DNA of 46,903 nucleotides from Candidatus Daviesbacteria bacterium RIFCSPHIGHO2_02_FULL_39_12 (GTDB lineage: Bacteria; Patescibacteriota; Microgenomatia; Daviesbacterales; UBA10151), in the NCBI GenBank assembly GCA_001777055.1, contig MFCX01000036.1, forward strand, positions 1-46,903, given 5' to 3'. Each line of letters starts with the position of its first letter. Position 1 is the stretch's first letter. The notes below the pieces were generated by a model. That model did no database searches and was not told the origin of the DNA. It worked only from the letters and a program-made list of their open reading frames with translations. Shown here piece after piece: positions 21,036-28,549 of the stretch. The position numbers were made by a program, and so were the translations under genes.

Positions 21036-22358
21036 ACAAGTTTACCCCCCAAACAAAAACACGACCATCACACTTTAAAATTTCCGGACAATTTTCTATG
21101 GGGAGCTGCCACCTCTGCATATCAGGTAGAAGGTAATAATAGCTATTCTGACTGGTGGGACTGGGAGGTACAGGGTAAATTACCTGCCTCAGGTATAGCT
21201 TGTGATCAATACAACCGCTTTGAGCAGGATTTTGATTTAGTCAAAAACTTAAACCATAATGCTCATAGATTATCTATCGAATGGTCCAGGATTGAGCCTA
21301 AAGATGGGGAATTTGATCATCACGAGATTGAACACTACATTAAATTACTGAAAGTTCTTAAGTCACTTAAGATAACAGTCATGCTAACTCTTTGGCATTT
21401 TACTTTACCCAAATGGGTAGCAGATATTGGCGGCTGGGAGAACGGGCAAACTGTAAAATACTTTGAGAGGTTTGTTAAAAGAATCGCCCCGGAACTTGGT
21501 GAATTCGTAGACATGTGGGTCACTTTAAACGAACCCGGGGTGTATGTTTATCAAGGCTTTGTTGAACGGGTTTGGCCGCCGGCTAAAAAAAGCTTTTTTG
21601 GCCAGGTTAAAACCATCCTTAATTTTGCTTCTGCCCACAAAAGAGTCTATAAATACTTACATAAAGCTTTTCCCAAAAAAGAGGTGGGGATAGCCAACAA
21701 TGTCCAGTCGTTTGAATCTTACCATAAACATTCTGTCGCAGAACAAGTGGCGGTTATCATTACCGACATCATCACAAATCACCTGTTTTACTTTCTGACC
21801 CGCGGCGCCCATGACTTTTTAGGTTTAAATTATTATTTCCATGTCCGCTTTAAACAGGGAGAGGGACTGATGCCGGAGGTAACTGCTGCATCCAATGAGT
21901 CCAGAGATGTATCTGATTTAGGCTGGGAAATATATCCTGAAGGACTTTTTGGAGTATTGGAAGATTTATCAGACGATTTACCGATTTATATAACCGAATG
22001 CGGCATTGCTTCTACTAATGATGATCGGAGAAACAGGTTTTTAATTACATATTTACATGAAGTCTACCGGGCAATAAAATCCGGCATTAATGTCAAGGGC
22101 TTTTTTTACTGGTCTTTGATAGATAACTATGAATGGCATAGGGGCTTTGAACCCAGATTTGGCTTGATTGAAGTGGATTATAAAACTTTGGAAAGGCGGA
22201 TCAGACCCTCGGCGCTGGTGTATACAGATATTATTCAACATAACGGGATTCCCCACTCCCTGCTTAGGTTTATTGGGCACACAGTCCAGGCAGAAGATGT
22301 TTTGGAAAAAAGATATAGAGAAATTAGTAAAGAGATCAAAGAAAGCCAAAAGAATTAA
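21033..22358 (+). CDS. Glycoside hydrolase family 1 (beta-glycosidase)
   Basis: Retaining beta-glycosidase of about 440 residues, cytoplasmic (no signal peptide). N-terminal FPDNFLWGAATSAYQVEG, LSIEWSRIEP, then the acid/base Glu in TLNEPG and the nucleophile Glu in YITECGIAS (ITENG in most members), followed by FYWSLIDNYEWHRGFEPRFG, all GH1 signatures. The 60 or so residues around TRGAHDFLGLNYY are shorter than in typical members. An ATG at 21009 lies in the nonamer array and would add only eight hydrophobic residues; I use 21033. Likely substrate is a beta-glucoside or galactoside. The EamA gene follows 5 bases later. Confidence 0.9.
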   Translation: MTSLPPKQKHDHHTLKFPDNFLWGAATSAYQVEGNNSYSDWWDWEVQGKLPASGIACDQYNRFEQDFDLVKNLNHNAHRLSIEWSRIEPKDGEFDHHEIEHYIKLLKVLKSLKITVMLTLWHFTLPKWVADIGGWENGQTVKYFERFVKRIAPELGEFVDMWVTLNEPGVYVYQGFVERVWPPAKKSFFGQVKTILNFASAHKRVYKYLHKAFPKKEVGIANNVQSFESYHKHSVAEQVAVIITDIITNHLFYFLTRGAHDFLGLNYYFHVRFKQGEGLMPEVTAASNESRDVSDLGWEIYPEGLFGVLEDLSDDLPIYITECGIASTNDDRRNRFLITYLHEVYRAIKSGINVKGFFYWSLIDNYEWHRGFEPRFGLIEVDYKTLERRIRPSALVYTDIIQHNGIPHSLLRFIGHTVQAEDVLEKRYREISKEIKESQKN

Positions 22359-22363
22359 ATTTT

Positions 22364-23215
22364 ATGAGCCATCTGCCTTTTACCATTCTTGCCTACTTTT
22401 TAAACAGCGTCTCGGTTACTACTAATAAGCTGCTTTTAAACAAAGCTATACCTGATCCTTTTTTATATATTTTTTATGTCAGTGTTTTCAGTTTAATTAT
22501 CTTGCCTGCCATAATTTTTATTCCAACTCCTACTCCTCAAGCTTTCCTGGCAGTTTCTTTGTCAACTATCCTTTGGACAATGGGAGCATATTTTATGTAC
22601 CGGGCGCTAAAGTTGGGACAAATGTCCAGAGTAATTCCGGTCATTGGCACGCTTATCTCTTTGATTTTACTTTTTGCAGCAGTCAAAACTGTAACTATTT
22701 CTCAAACTCAAACTTTGGCTGTAACCATCTTAATTTTTGGCATGATTGCCATTACTGTTTTTGACTGGACAGGAAAATTTAAAAGATTGGAGGCTGTTTT
22801 TGAAGTTATTTCTGCTGTATTTTTTGCCATTTCCTATATATTTTTGCGCCAAGCTTACACTTTAGGAAACTTTCTAACAATACTGGTTTGGGGTAGGGTA
22901 GTATTAGTACCCTTAGTTTTATATATCTTTTTAGCGCCGATTTTAAGAAAAAGGATAATCGGCAACCAGTTTAATATACGCCTGATCTTTTTTGGCGGAC
23001 AATTAGCAGGCGGAGCTTCGGAACTGCTGTTAACTTTTTCTATTTCTTTAGCCAATCCGGCTTTGGTTAATTCTCTACAGGGAGTTCAGTATGTATTTTT
23101 ACTGATTTTTGGCAAACCTTTAGGGGAAAAATATTCCAAATTGCAGCTTTTATCTAAAATTTTGGGAATAATCCTGATAGGAACAGGCCTTTATTTGCTG
23201 GCTGCAGCAGGATAA
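22364..23215 (+). CDS. EamA/DMT-family transporter
   Basis: 283 residues with about ten membrane helices in two similar halves, the EamA arrangement. Typical family features include an N-terminal LNSVSVTTNKLLLNKAIPDP, the ALKLGQMSRVIPVIGTLISL helix pair in the first half and its counterpart SISLANPALVNSLQGVQYVF in the second. Substrate is not predictable; the tight spacing after the GH1 gene hints at uptake or export of a sugar or metabolite linked to that enzyme. Confidence 0.85.
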   Translation: MSHLPFTILAYFLNSVSVTTNKLLLNKAIPDPFLYIFYVSVFSLIILPAIIFIPTPTPQAFLAVSLSTILWTMGAYFMYRALKLGQMSRVIPVIGTLISLILLFAAVKTVTISQTQTLAVTILIFGMIAITVFDWTGKFKRLEAVFEVISAVFFAISYIFLRQAYTLGNFLTILVWGRVVLVPLVLYIFLAPILRKRIIGNQFNIRLIFFGGQLAGGASELLLTFSISLANPALVNSLQGVQYVFLLIFGKPLGEKYSKLQLLSKILGIILIGTGLYLLAAAG

Positions 23216-23322
23216 ATTTGCTATTGTATGGGTTCCTAAAAGTCAAATTCCCCTCTTGTGAGCTTAAATAAAATATCTTAGAATGACCTCAAAGCTCAAT
23301 CTTCGGTCCTAACCTCTTTTCT

Positions 23323-25524
23323 ATGGCTAAAGGACGCAGTGTAAAGCTAGTTAAAAAGCCCAATCTTTTAAAGCTTGTCTTCCTATTGCCTCAACTGGCC
23401 CTAATTAGAATCGGCCAAGTACCTTTGTTTATCGTATATCGTAGCTTCTTAAGGGGACGCGGCCGGCCCCGCAAGGCTTGGTTTCTTCCCTATTATCTTA
23501 CTAAGTGGCAAATCTTCATCAAAAGAAGGATTCCCAAAAAGGTAAAGGTGGCATTTGCCGGCGGTCTGTTTCTGGCTGCCCTATTTTTCTATACCCAGTT
23601 TATCTTTCTAACCGCCTATCAGTTGCCTACCCCGGCCAAACTCTCCTCCGGAAATATTCTGACAACAGAAGTTTTTGATAGAAACGGTAAATTGCTTTTC
23701 CGCTTTTACGAGGATAGGAACCGCAGCTTAGTCACCCTAAACGAGCTGCCAAAATATGTCATACAAGCTACCGTTGCAGCCGAGGACAAAAATTTTTACT
23801 CTCATATCGGCATTGATCCTTTGGCTATTATCCGCGCTATCATTGCCAATATTAAAAACCAAACTATGGAGGGCGCTTCCACTATTAGCCAACAGTTAAT
23901 TAAAAATACCTTGCTCACTCCGGAAAAAACCTACACCAGAAAGATCAAAGAAATAATTTTGGCCTTATGGGCAGAAAAACTTTACAGCAAAGATCAAATC
24001 CTGCAAATGTATTTGACGGAAGCTCCGTACGGCGGTCCGGCCTGGGGTATCGAGGCTGCTGCTCAAACTTACTTTGGCAAAAACAGCAGGGAATTAACTT
24101 TGGCTCAGGCCGCTTACTTAGCCGGGCTGCCTGCTTCTCCTACTCAATTCTCACCTTACGGCACAAATCCGGAACTTGGCAAAGAAAGACAAAAAGAGAT
24201 CTTAACAAGAATGGTTGAGGATAAATTTATTACTCAATATCAAGCTGATTTAGCCTATTTGGAAGATTTACACCTTCAGCCACAAATCAATAATATTAAA
24301 GCTGCTCATTTTGTGATGTATGTCAAAGATTTGCTCTCGCAAAAATACGGCCAACGGGTCGTTTCTCAGGGAGGGTTAAAGATCATTACTACCCTAGATT
24401 TAGATTTGCAAGAAGAGATTGAAAAGATTGTGGCTGATGAAACAAATAAATTAGGTAATCTGAATGTCAAAAATGCAGCAGCTATGGTAACTTATGCAAC
24501 CACAGGTCAAATCCTTGCTATGATCGGCAGTAAAGATTATCATCAGCCGGATTTTGGAGCCTTCAATGTAGCTGTCTCGCTTCGCCAGCCGGGCTCTTCT
24601 ATTAAAGTAGCCACATATGTAACTGCCTTCAAACAGGGTTTCAGCCCGGGCAATACTATTTTGGATGTGCCGGTCTCTTTCAGAGATGAATGGGGCACTG
24701 GTTATTCTCCTGTAAACTATGACGGGGCATATCACGGGGCAGTTTCGATCCGCCAAGCTTTGGGGTCCTCCTACAATATCCCTGCTGTAAAACTTTTGGC
24801 CACGGTGGGCTTGGATAATATGATACAAACTGCCAAAGATTTAGGTATCACCACTTTTACCGATCCCAAAAGATACGGGCTTTCTCTGACATTAGGAGCA
24901 GCTGAAGTGAAAATGACGGATATGATGACTGTTTACGGAACACTGTCTCAAATGGGCGCTAAAAGAATAGCTACTCCTATTTTGAAAGTTATTGATTCCA
25001 CAGGGAATATTCTGGAAGAGTACGAAGACCAGCCTAAACAGGTTATCCCTCAAGGCGTAGCTTATTTAGTCACCAACATCTTAACAGACAATAAAGCCAG
25101 AACTCCGGCTTTTGGAGACAAATCGCAACTTAAAATAGAAGGTAAGACAGTGGCAGTTAAAACCGGCACTTCAGACAATAAAAGGGACAACTGGACTTTC
25201 GGTTATACTCCGGAATATATCGTTGGAGTTTGGGTAGGCAATAATGATAATTCCCCCATGAACCCGTCTTTAACTTCCGGAGTGACCGGGGCTACTCCAA
25301 TTTGGCATCAAATCATGACACAGTTACTGGTAAATAAAACAGATATGGCCTTTGCCAGGCCGCCGGAAGTGATGGAAACAAGTATTGATGGCAGGAAAGA
25401 CTTAAGTCTGGCCAGTTTCCTGCCTAAAAGTTTAGTCAGAGTGATGCAAAAGGATGATAAGCTGCAGTTTAGCGACTCTTATTCTTCTTATGCCACCTCT
25501 GCTGCCCAGGCCGCTTTTCAGTAA
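23323..25524 (+). CDS. Class A penicillin-binding protein (transglycosylase-transpeptidase)
   Basis: 733 residues. A basic cytoplasmic start (with RGRGRPRKAW) precedes one membrane anchor (about residues 75-95). GT51 transglycosylase domain at about 110-300: ATVAAEDKNFYSHIGID (catalytic Glu), GASTISQQLIKN, YLTEAPYGGPAWGIEAAAQTYFGK. Transpeptidase domain at about 390-660: SxxK in QPGSSIKVA, SxN in SSYNIPAVK, KTGTSDNKRDNWTFGYTP. It polymerises and cross-links peptidoglycan; resembles PBP1A. The C-terminus is short, without added domains. Confidence 0.95.
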   Translation: MAKGRSVKLVKKPNLLKLVFLLPQLALIRIGQVPLFIVYRSFLRGRGRPRKAWFLPYYLTKWQIFIKRRIPKKVKVAFAGGLFLAALFFYTQFIFLTAYQLPTPAKLSSGNILTTEVFDRNGKLLFRFYEDRNRSLVTLNELPKYVIQATVAAEDKNFYSHIGIDPLAIIRAIIANIKNQTMEGASTISQQLIKNTLLTPEKTYTRKIKEIILALWAEKLYSKDQILQMYLTEAPYGGPAWGIEAAAQTYFGKNSRELTLAQAAYLAGLPASPTQFSPYGTNPELGKERQKEILTRMVEDKFITQYQADLAYLEDLHLQPQINNIKAAHFVMYVKDLLSQKYGQRVVSQGGLKIITTLDLDLQEEIEKIVADETNKLGNLNVKNAAAMVTYATTGQILAMIGSKDYHQPDFGAFNVAVSLRQPGSSIKVATYVTAFKQGFSPGNTILDVPVSFRDEWGTGYSPVNYDGAYHGAVSIRQALGSSYNIPAVKLLATVGLDNMIQTAKDLGITTFTDPKRYGLSLTLGAAEVKMTDMMTVYGTLSQMGAKRIATPILKVIDSTGNILEEYEDQPKQVIPQGVAYLVTNILTDNKARTPAFGDKSQLKIEGKTVAVKTGTSDNKRDNWTFGYTPEYIVGVWVGNNDNSPMNPSLTSGVTGATPIWHQIMTQLLVNKTDMAFARPPEVMETSIDGRKDLSLASFLPKSLVRVMQKDDKLQFSDSYSSYATSAAQAAFQ

Positions 25525-25717
25525 ATGGTTAATGATTGCTGGAAACTATCGGTTAGCCTGGATTTAAGTTCTTTCCTGTAAATGTCAATGTTTGTAAAAA
25601 CGTTTACTACTGCTGTTTTAAACTCAGGGAAGGTTTCATTGATTAGTGATGACCAAAAATCTCATGGGCAGGTAAGAGACGGAAGTGTCATCATGATTTA
25701 AAGATTACCGGTAAAAC
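25525..25717. other. Gap with one doubtful 39-codon ORF
   Basis: An ORF at 25582-25701 (plus) codes MSMFVKTFTTAVLNSGKVS and on to GQVRDGSVIMI. It has no ribosome-binding site and no family I recognise; it may be a gene fragment. Nothing else is seen in the gap. Confidence 0.25.
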
Positions 25718-26107
25718 TTAGTCCAACACCACCCAACCTCTTAAGTCTTTTTTAGTCAATTTAATAGGCGAGGTGATAAACCTTGAGGAATTGCCTATAA
25801 AGATTAACGTCCCGTATCTGGAGGTTTTTTTAGAAATCCAATAATCATTTGCCTGTCCGATCGGACCATTATATGTTTTTTTAATCTCTTCCAAATCCTC
25901 TGCTTCAAGCCCGTCATAAAAGATTACTTTTTTTACCCTGAACTGGCCGATTATATCTTTGCCGGAGGGCTTTATATACACCAAATCCCCGGCTGAAATT
26001 ACTCCAAAAGGAGACAGCTTGGCTTTGGAAAACCTGCTTTCAATGGTTTTTTCACCGGATAGTATTTTTTCTGCCCCATCACCCTTAAAAATTGCCAGGT
26101 GTTTCAT
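25718..26107 (-). CDS. ASCH/PUA-like domain protein
   Basis: 129 residues. The beginning KHLAIFKGDGAEKILSGEKTIESRFSKAKLSPFGVISAGDLVYIK fits the ASCH fold: the GxKTIExR motif and a following 'GD' beta-turn, then IIGQFRVKKVIFY. ASCH proteins are predicted to bind RNA or act as RNA nucleases or modifiers linked to translation; no finer role is visible. Monocistronic, divergent from secE. Confidence 0.8.
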   Translation of the reverse strand: MKHLAIFKGDGAEKILSGEKTIESRFSKAKLSPFGVISAGDLVYIKPSGKDIIGQFRVKKVIFYDGLEAEDLEEIKKTYNGPIGQANDYWISKKTSRYGTLIFIGNSSRFITSPIKLTKKDLRGWVVLD

Positions 26108-26289
26108 ATAAAAAGGATTATACCACCTGAACCTATCCTGCTAAGATTAGGCTTGTGCCAAAATTGCGAAACGAATTATTTCTTCCCAGTCGATTTGTCA
26201 CCTTAAGTACATATTGCCACCTTGATATTTCCTATATATGTTTGTTATACTTAATATAATCAGTCAGGATGATTGTATCTTGACAAATG

Positions 26290-26313
26290 GGGTCTAAATA
26301 TAGACCCTTTTTT
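26290..26313 (+). terminator. Leader terminator (attenuator) before secE
   Basis: GGGTCTA, AATA loop, TAGACCC, T6. It lies 24 bases before the secE ATG in the 230-base gap after the ASCH gene. A -10-like TTATAC with an upstream TTGATA is seen near 26224-26250. Being between promoter and gene, it probably attenuates the secE-nusG-rplK-rplA operon. Confidence 0.75.
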
Positions 26314-26336
26314 AGTGGTAATGCCAGACTCTAGCT

Positions 26337-26522
26337 ATGAATCAAGCGATCAACTTTTTTAAGGAGGTTTACCAAGAGTTAGTAAAAGTTGCCTGGCCCA
26401 CGCGCGAGCAAATTATCAGGTATACTATTTTAGTAATCCTGGTAGCTGTGGCAGTAGGGCTTTTTTTGGGAGGTTTGGATTATGTGCTAACCCTTATGAC
26501 AAGTTTTTTATTACGTAAGTAA
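26337..26522 (+). CDS. secE: Preprotein translocase subunit SecE
   Basis: 61 residues, single-membrane-helix form. An amphipathic helix INFFKEVYQELVKVAWPTREQ carries the conserved VxWPT motif, followed by the membrane helix TILVILVAVAVGLFLGGLDYVL. It holds SecY in the translocon. First gene before nusG-rplK-rplA, the standard order. Confidence 0.95.
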   Translation: MNQAINFFKEVYQELVKVAWPTREQIIRYTILVILVAVAVGLFLGGLDYVLTLMTSFLLRK

Positions 26523-26552
26523 GAAACTTGTTTATTAAATAAGCAATAAACT

Positions 26553-27143
26553 ATGGATGATAACAAACAGACAAAACAGACAATCAATCCTCTACCATCT
26601 ATCGTCAAATCCAACAATCCCAATGCCCGTTGGTATGTGGTTCATACTTACTCCGGCCATGAAAATAAAGTGGCTGTCACTTTAAAGCAAAGAATTGAAT
26701 CAGAGCACTTGGAAGAGAAAATTTTGGATGTACTGGTGCCAATGCAGGATAAAATTGAAATAAAAGGCGGCAAAAAATTATCAGTTAAAGAAAAAATCTT
26801 TCCCGGATATATTTTAGTGAAAATAGCGCTGGATGATGCTTCCTGGCTGGCTGTGAGAACTACCCAGGGAGTAACTTCATTTGTAGGCATGGGCAATAAG
26901 CCTACTCCTATTTCCGATGCCGAGGTTGCAACCATTGTCAAATTTACTCAAAGCGAAACCCCTGTTTATAAACAGGTATTTGGGGTTTCGGACACTGTTA
27001 AGATTGTGGATGGGCCATTTTCAGACTTTATCGGCAAAGTTGACAATGTGGATGAAGAAAGAGGTAAGGTAAAGGTGCTGGTGTCTATATTCGGCAGAGA
27101 AACACCGGTGGAATTAGATTTCCTGCAAGTGCAGAAAATATAA
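26553..27143 (+). CDS. nusG: Transcription antitermination factor NusG
   Basis: 196 residues. After a 25-residue polar lead comes the NGN domain (RWYVVHTYSGHENKVAVTLKQ, then KEKIFPGYILVKIALDD, TTQGVTSFVGMGNKPTPI) and the C-terminal KOW domain (DTVKIVDGPFSDFIGKVDNVDEERGKV). It links RNA polymerase to the ribosome or Rho. In the secE-nusG-rplK-rplA operon. Confidence 0.97.
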   Translation: MDDNKQTKQTINPLPSIVKSNNPNARWYVVHTYSGHENKVAVTLKQRIESEHLEEKILDVLVPMQDKIEIKGGKKLSVKEKIFPGYILVKIALDDASWLAVRTTQGVTSFVGMGNKPTPISDAEVATIVKFTQSETPVYKQVFGVSDTVKIVDGPFSDFIGKVDNVDEERGKVKVLVSIFGRETPVELDFLQVQKI

Positions 27144-27175
27144 CAGTTATAATAATTATAAAAATTATATTAATA
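27140..27175 (+). repeat. Nonamer array directly before rplK
   Basis: Four 9-base units: ATAACAGTT, ATAATAATT, ATAAAAATT, ATATTAATA. The rplK ATG begins with the last A. It leaves no Shine-Dalgarno sequence. Confidence 0.8.
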
Positions 27176-27603
27176 TGGCCCAGAAAAAAATAAAAACTTT
27201 TATTAAACTAAACATCCCGGCAGCTACGGCTACTGCTGCTCCTCCGGTGGGACCGGCCTTAGGCCAGCATGGCTTACCTATTATGGAGTTTGTTAAAGCT
27301 TTTAATGAAAAAACCAAAAGTAAAACCGGTAATATTTTGCCGGTAGTAATCACAGTATATGAGGACAGAACGTTTTCATTTATTACCAAAGAGCCGCCTG
27401 TAGCTGAGATGATCAAAAAGACTTTAAGTTTAGAAAAAGGTTCAGGTACTGCTTTAAAAGAACCTGTGGGTACTCTAACCAAAGCTCAGGTGGAACAAAT
27501 TGCCAAAGCCAAGATGCCGGATTTGAATGCAAATTCAGTTGAAGCTGCCATGAAAATTGTAGAGGGAACAGCTCGTTCTATGGGCGTCAAAATAACCACC
27601 TAA
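27175..27603 (+). CDS. rplK: Ribosomal protein uL11
   Basis: 142 residues, normal length. KTFIKLNIPAATATAAPPVGPALGQHGLPIMEFVKAFNEKT is the conserved N-terminal domain with the Pro-rich hinge; the C-terminal rRNA-binding domain ends AAMKIVEGTARSMGVKI. It forms the GTPase-associated centre with 23S rRNA. Only a nonamer array precedes the start codon. Confidence 0.97.
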   Translation: MAQKKIKTFIKLNIPAATATAAPPVGPALGQHGLPIMEFVKAFNEKTKSKTGNILPVVITVYEDRTFSFITKEPPVAEMIKKTLSLEKGSGTALKEPVGTLTKAQVEQIAKAKMPDLNANSVEAAMKIVEGTARSMGVKITT

Positions 27604-27606
27604 CCT

Positions 27607-28497
27607 ATGGGTAAAACAAAGACTAAATTAATAGATGATTCAAAGTCAAAGGCTGAAGTCAAAGGTCAAACTTCCCTTCGGGGGCCCGAAGTCAAAAGTG
27701 TAGAAAACAAAAAAGCATCCAGACCTAAAGATGAGCTGGTGGAAAAACTGAAAGCTGAGCTGGGGATAGAAGAAACTTCCTCTCACCCTTCGACTGACGC
27801 TCAGGGTCCTCGCAATGACAAAAAAGGGCCGGTGCAAAAATCAAAGCCCCGTTCTAAAAAATATCAGGAACTAGTCAAAGATTTAGACAAATCCAAGACA
27901 TATCCTTTAAATGAGGCTGTAGAAACTGCTAAAAAGCTCTCTTACACTAAATTTACAGGCACGCTTGAAGCTCATATTAATACTTATAATACAGGCATCA
28001 GAGGCTTAGTCTCGTTTCCTTTCGCTTTAGGCAAAAAATTACACATCCTGGTTTTTGGAGCCAACACCTCGAAGGAGTCAGAACTCACCTTTAAGGTGAA
28101 TGGTGTTACTCTTGGCGATGATGCTGCCATTGAAGAAATTAACAAAGGCAAAATTAATTTTGATTTAGTAATCACTACACCTGAATGGATGCCAAAGCTT
28201 GCTAAAGTTGCAAAGAATTTAGGCCCAAGGGGTTTAATGCCCAACCCAAAAAGCGGGACAATTACAACAGACCTCAAAAAAGCTGTAGAAAGCTTTCAGG
28301 CAGGTAAGACAGAATATAAAACAGAACCAAAGGCAAAAGTTATGCACTTAGCCTTAGGCAAGTTAGATCAGTCAACAGAAGAATTATCAGCCAATATAAA
28401 AGCCTTGCTACAGGTACTTGGTAAAACCCGGGTCAAAAAAATAACTCTCTCCCCAACCATGGGCCCCGGAGTTAAAGTAGATTTAGCCAGTATATAG
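27607..28497 (+). CDS. rplA: Ribosomal protein uL1 with a repeat-built N-terminal extension
   Basis: 296 residues against the usual 230 or so. The native protein begins near residue 78 (SKKYQELVKDLDKSKTYPLNEAVE) and continues with the conserved GPRGLMPNPKSGTIT and LSPTMGPGVKVDL end. The first 75 or so residues are a Lys/Glu/Ser-rich lead containing a heptamer-like TCAAAGG tract (27639-27673) and a CGTCATTGCGAG element in reverse (27809-27819). L1 forms the ribosome stalk at the E site. rplJ-rplL do not follow; an unrelated two-gene unit does. A diverged second copy of the 3' half lies at 31752. Confidence 0.93.
   Translation: MGKTKTKLIDDSKSKAEVKGQTSLRGPEVKSVENKKASRPKDELVEKLKAELGIEETSSHPSTDAQGPRNDKKGPVQKSKPRSKKYQELVKDLDKSKTYPLNEAVETAKKLSYTKFTGTLEAHINTYNTGIRGLVSFPFALGKKLHILVFGANTSKESELTFKVNGVTLGDDAAIEEINKGKINFDLVITTPEWMPKLAKVAKNLGPRGLMPNPKSGTITTDLKKAVESFQAGKTEYKTEPKAKVMHLALGKLDQSTEELSANIKALLQVLGKTRVKKITLSPTMGPGVKVDLASI
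27809..27819 (-). repeat. CGTCATTGCGAG dispersed element, copy 3, inside rplA
   Basis: Reverse-strand copy (11 of 12 bases) that encodes part of the L1 N-terminal extension. A flanking GACTGACGCTCAGGGTC segment belongs to the same element type. Confidence 0.55.
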
Positions 28498-28505
28498 TTA
28501 CCTAA

Positions 28506-28535
28506 TTGACAGCTCGACTAAACTAGTGGTACATT
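28506..28535 (+). promoter_or_regulatory. Promoter of the phosphatase/ATP-grasp gene
   Basis: -35 TTGACA (28506-28511), 18-base spacer, -10 TACATT (28530-28535). Predicted start about 28542, eight bases before the ATG at 28550, so an upstream GTG at 28526 cannot be the start. Confidence 0.65.
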
Positions 28536-28549
28536 ATTTTTTTTCCAAG

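Noticed and set aside
28526..28549. GTG start at 28526 for the phosphatase/ATP-grasp gene
   Set aside because: It lies upstream of the predicted transcription start of a TTGACA/TACATT promoter; ATG 28550 fits better.
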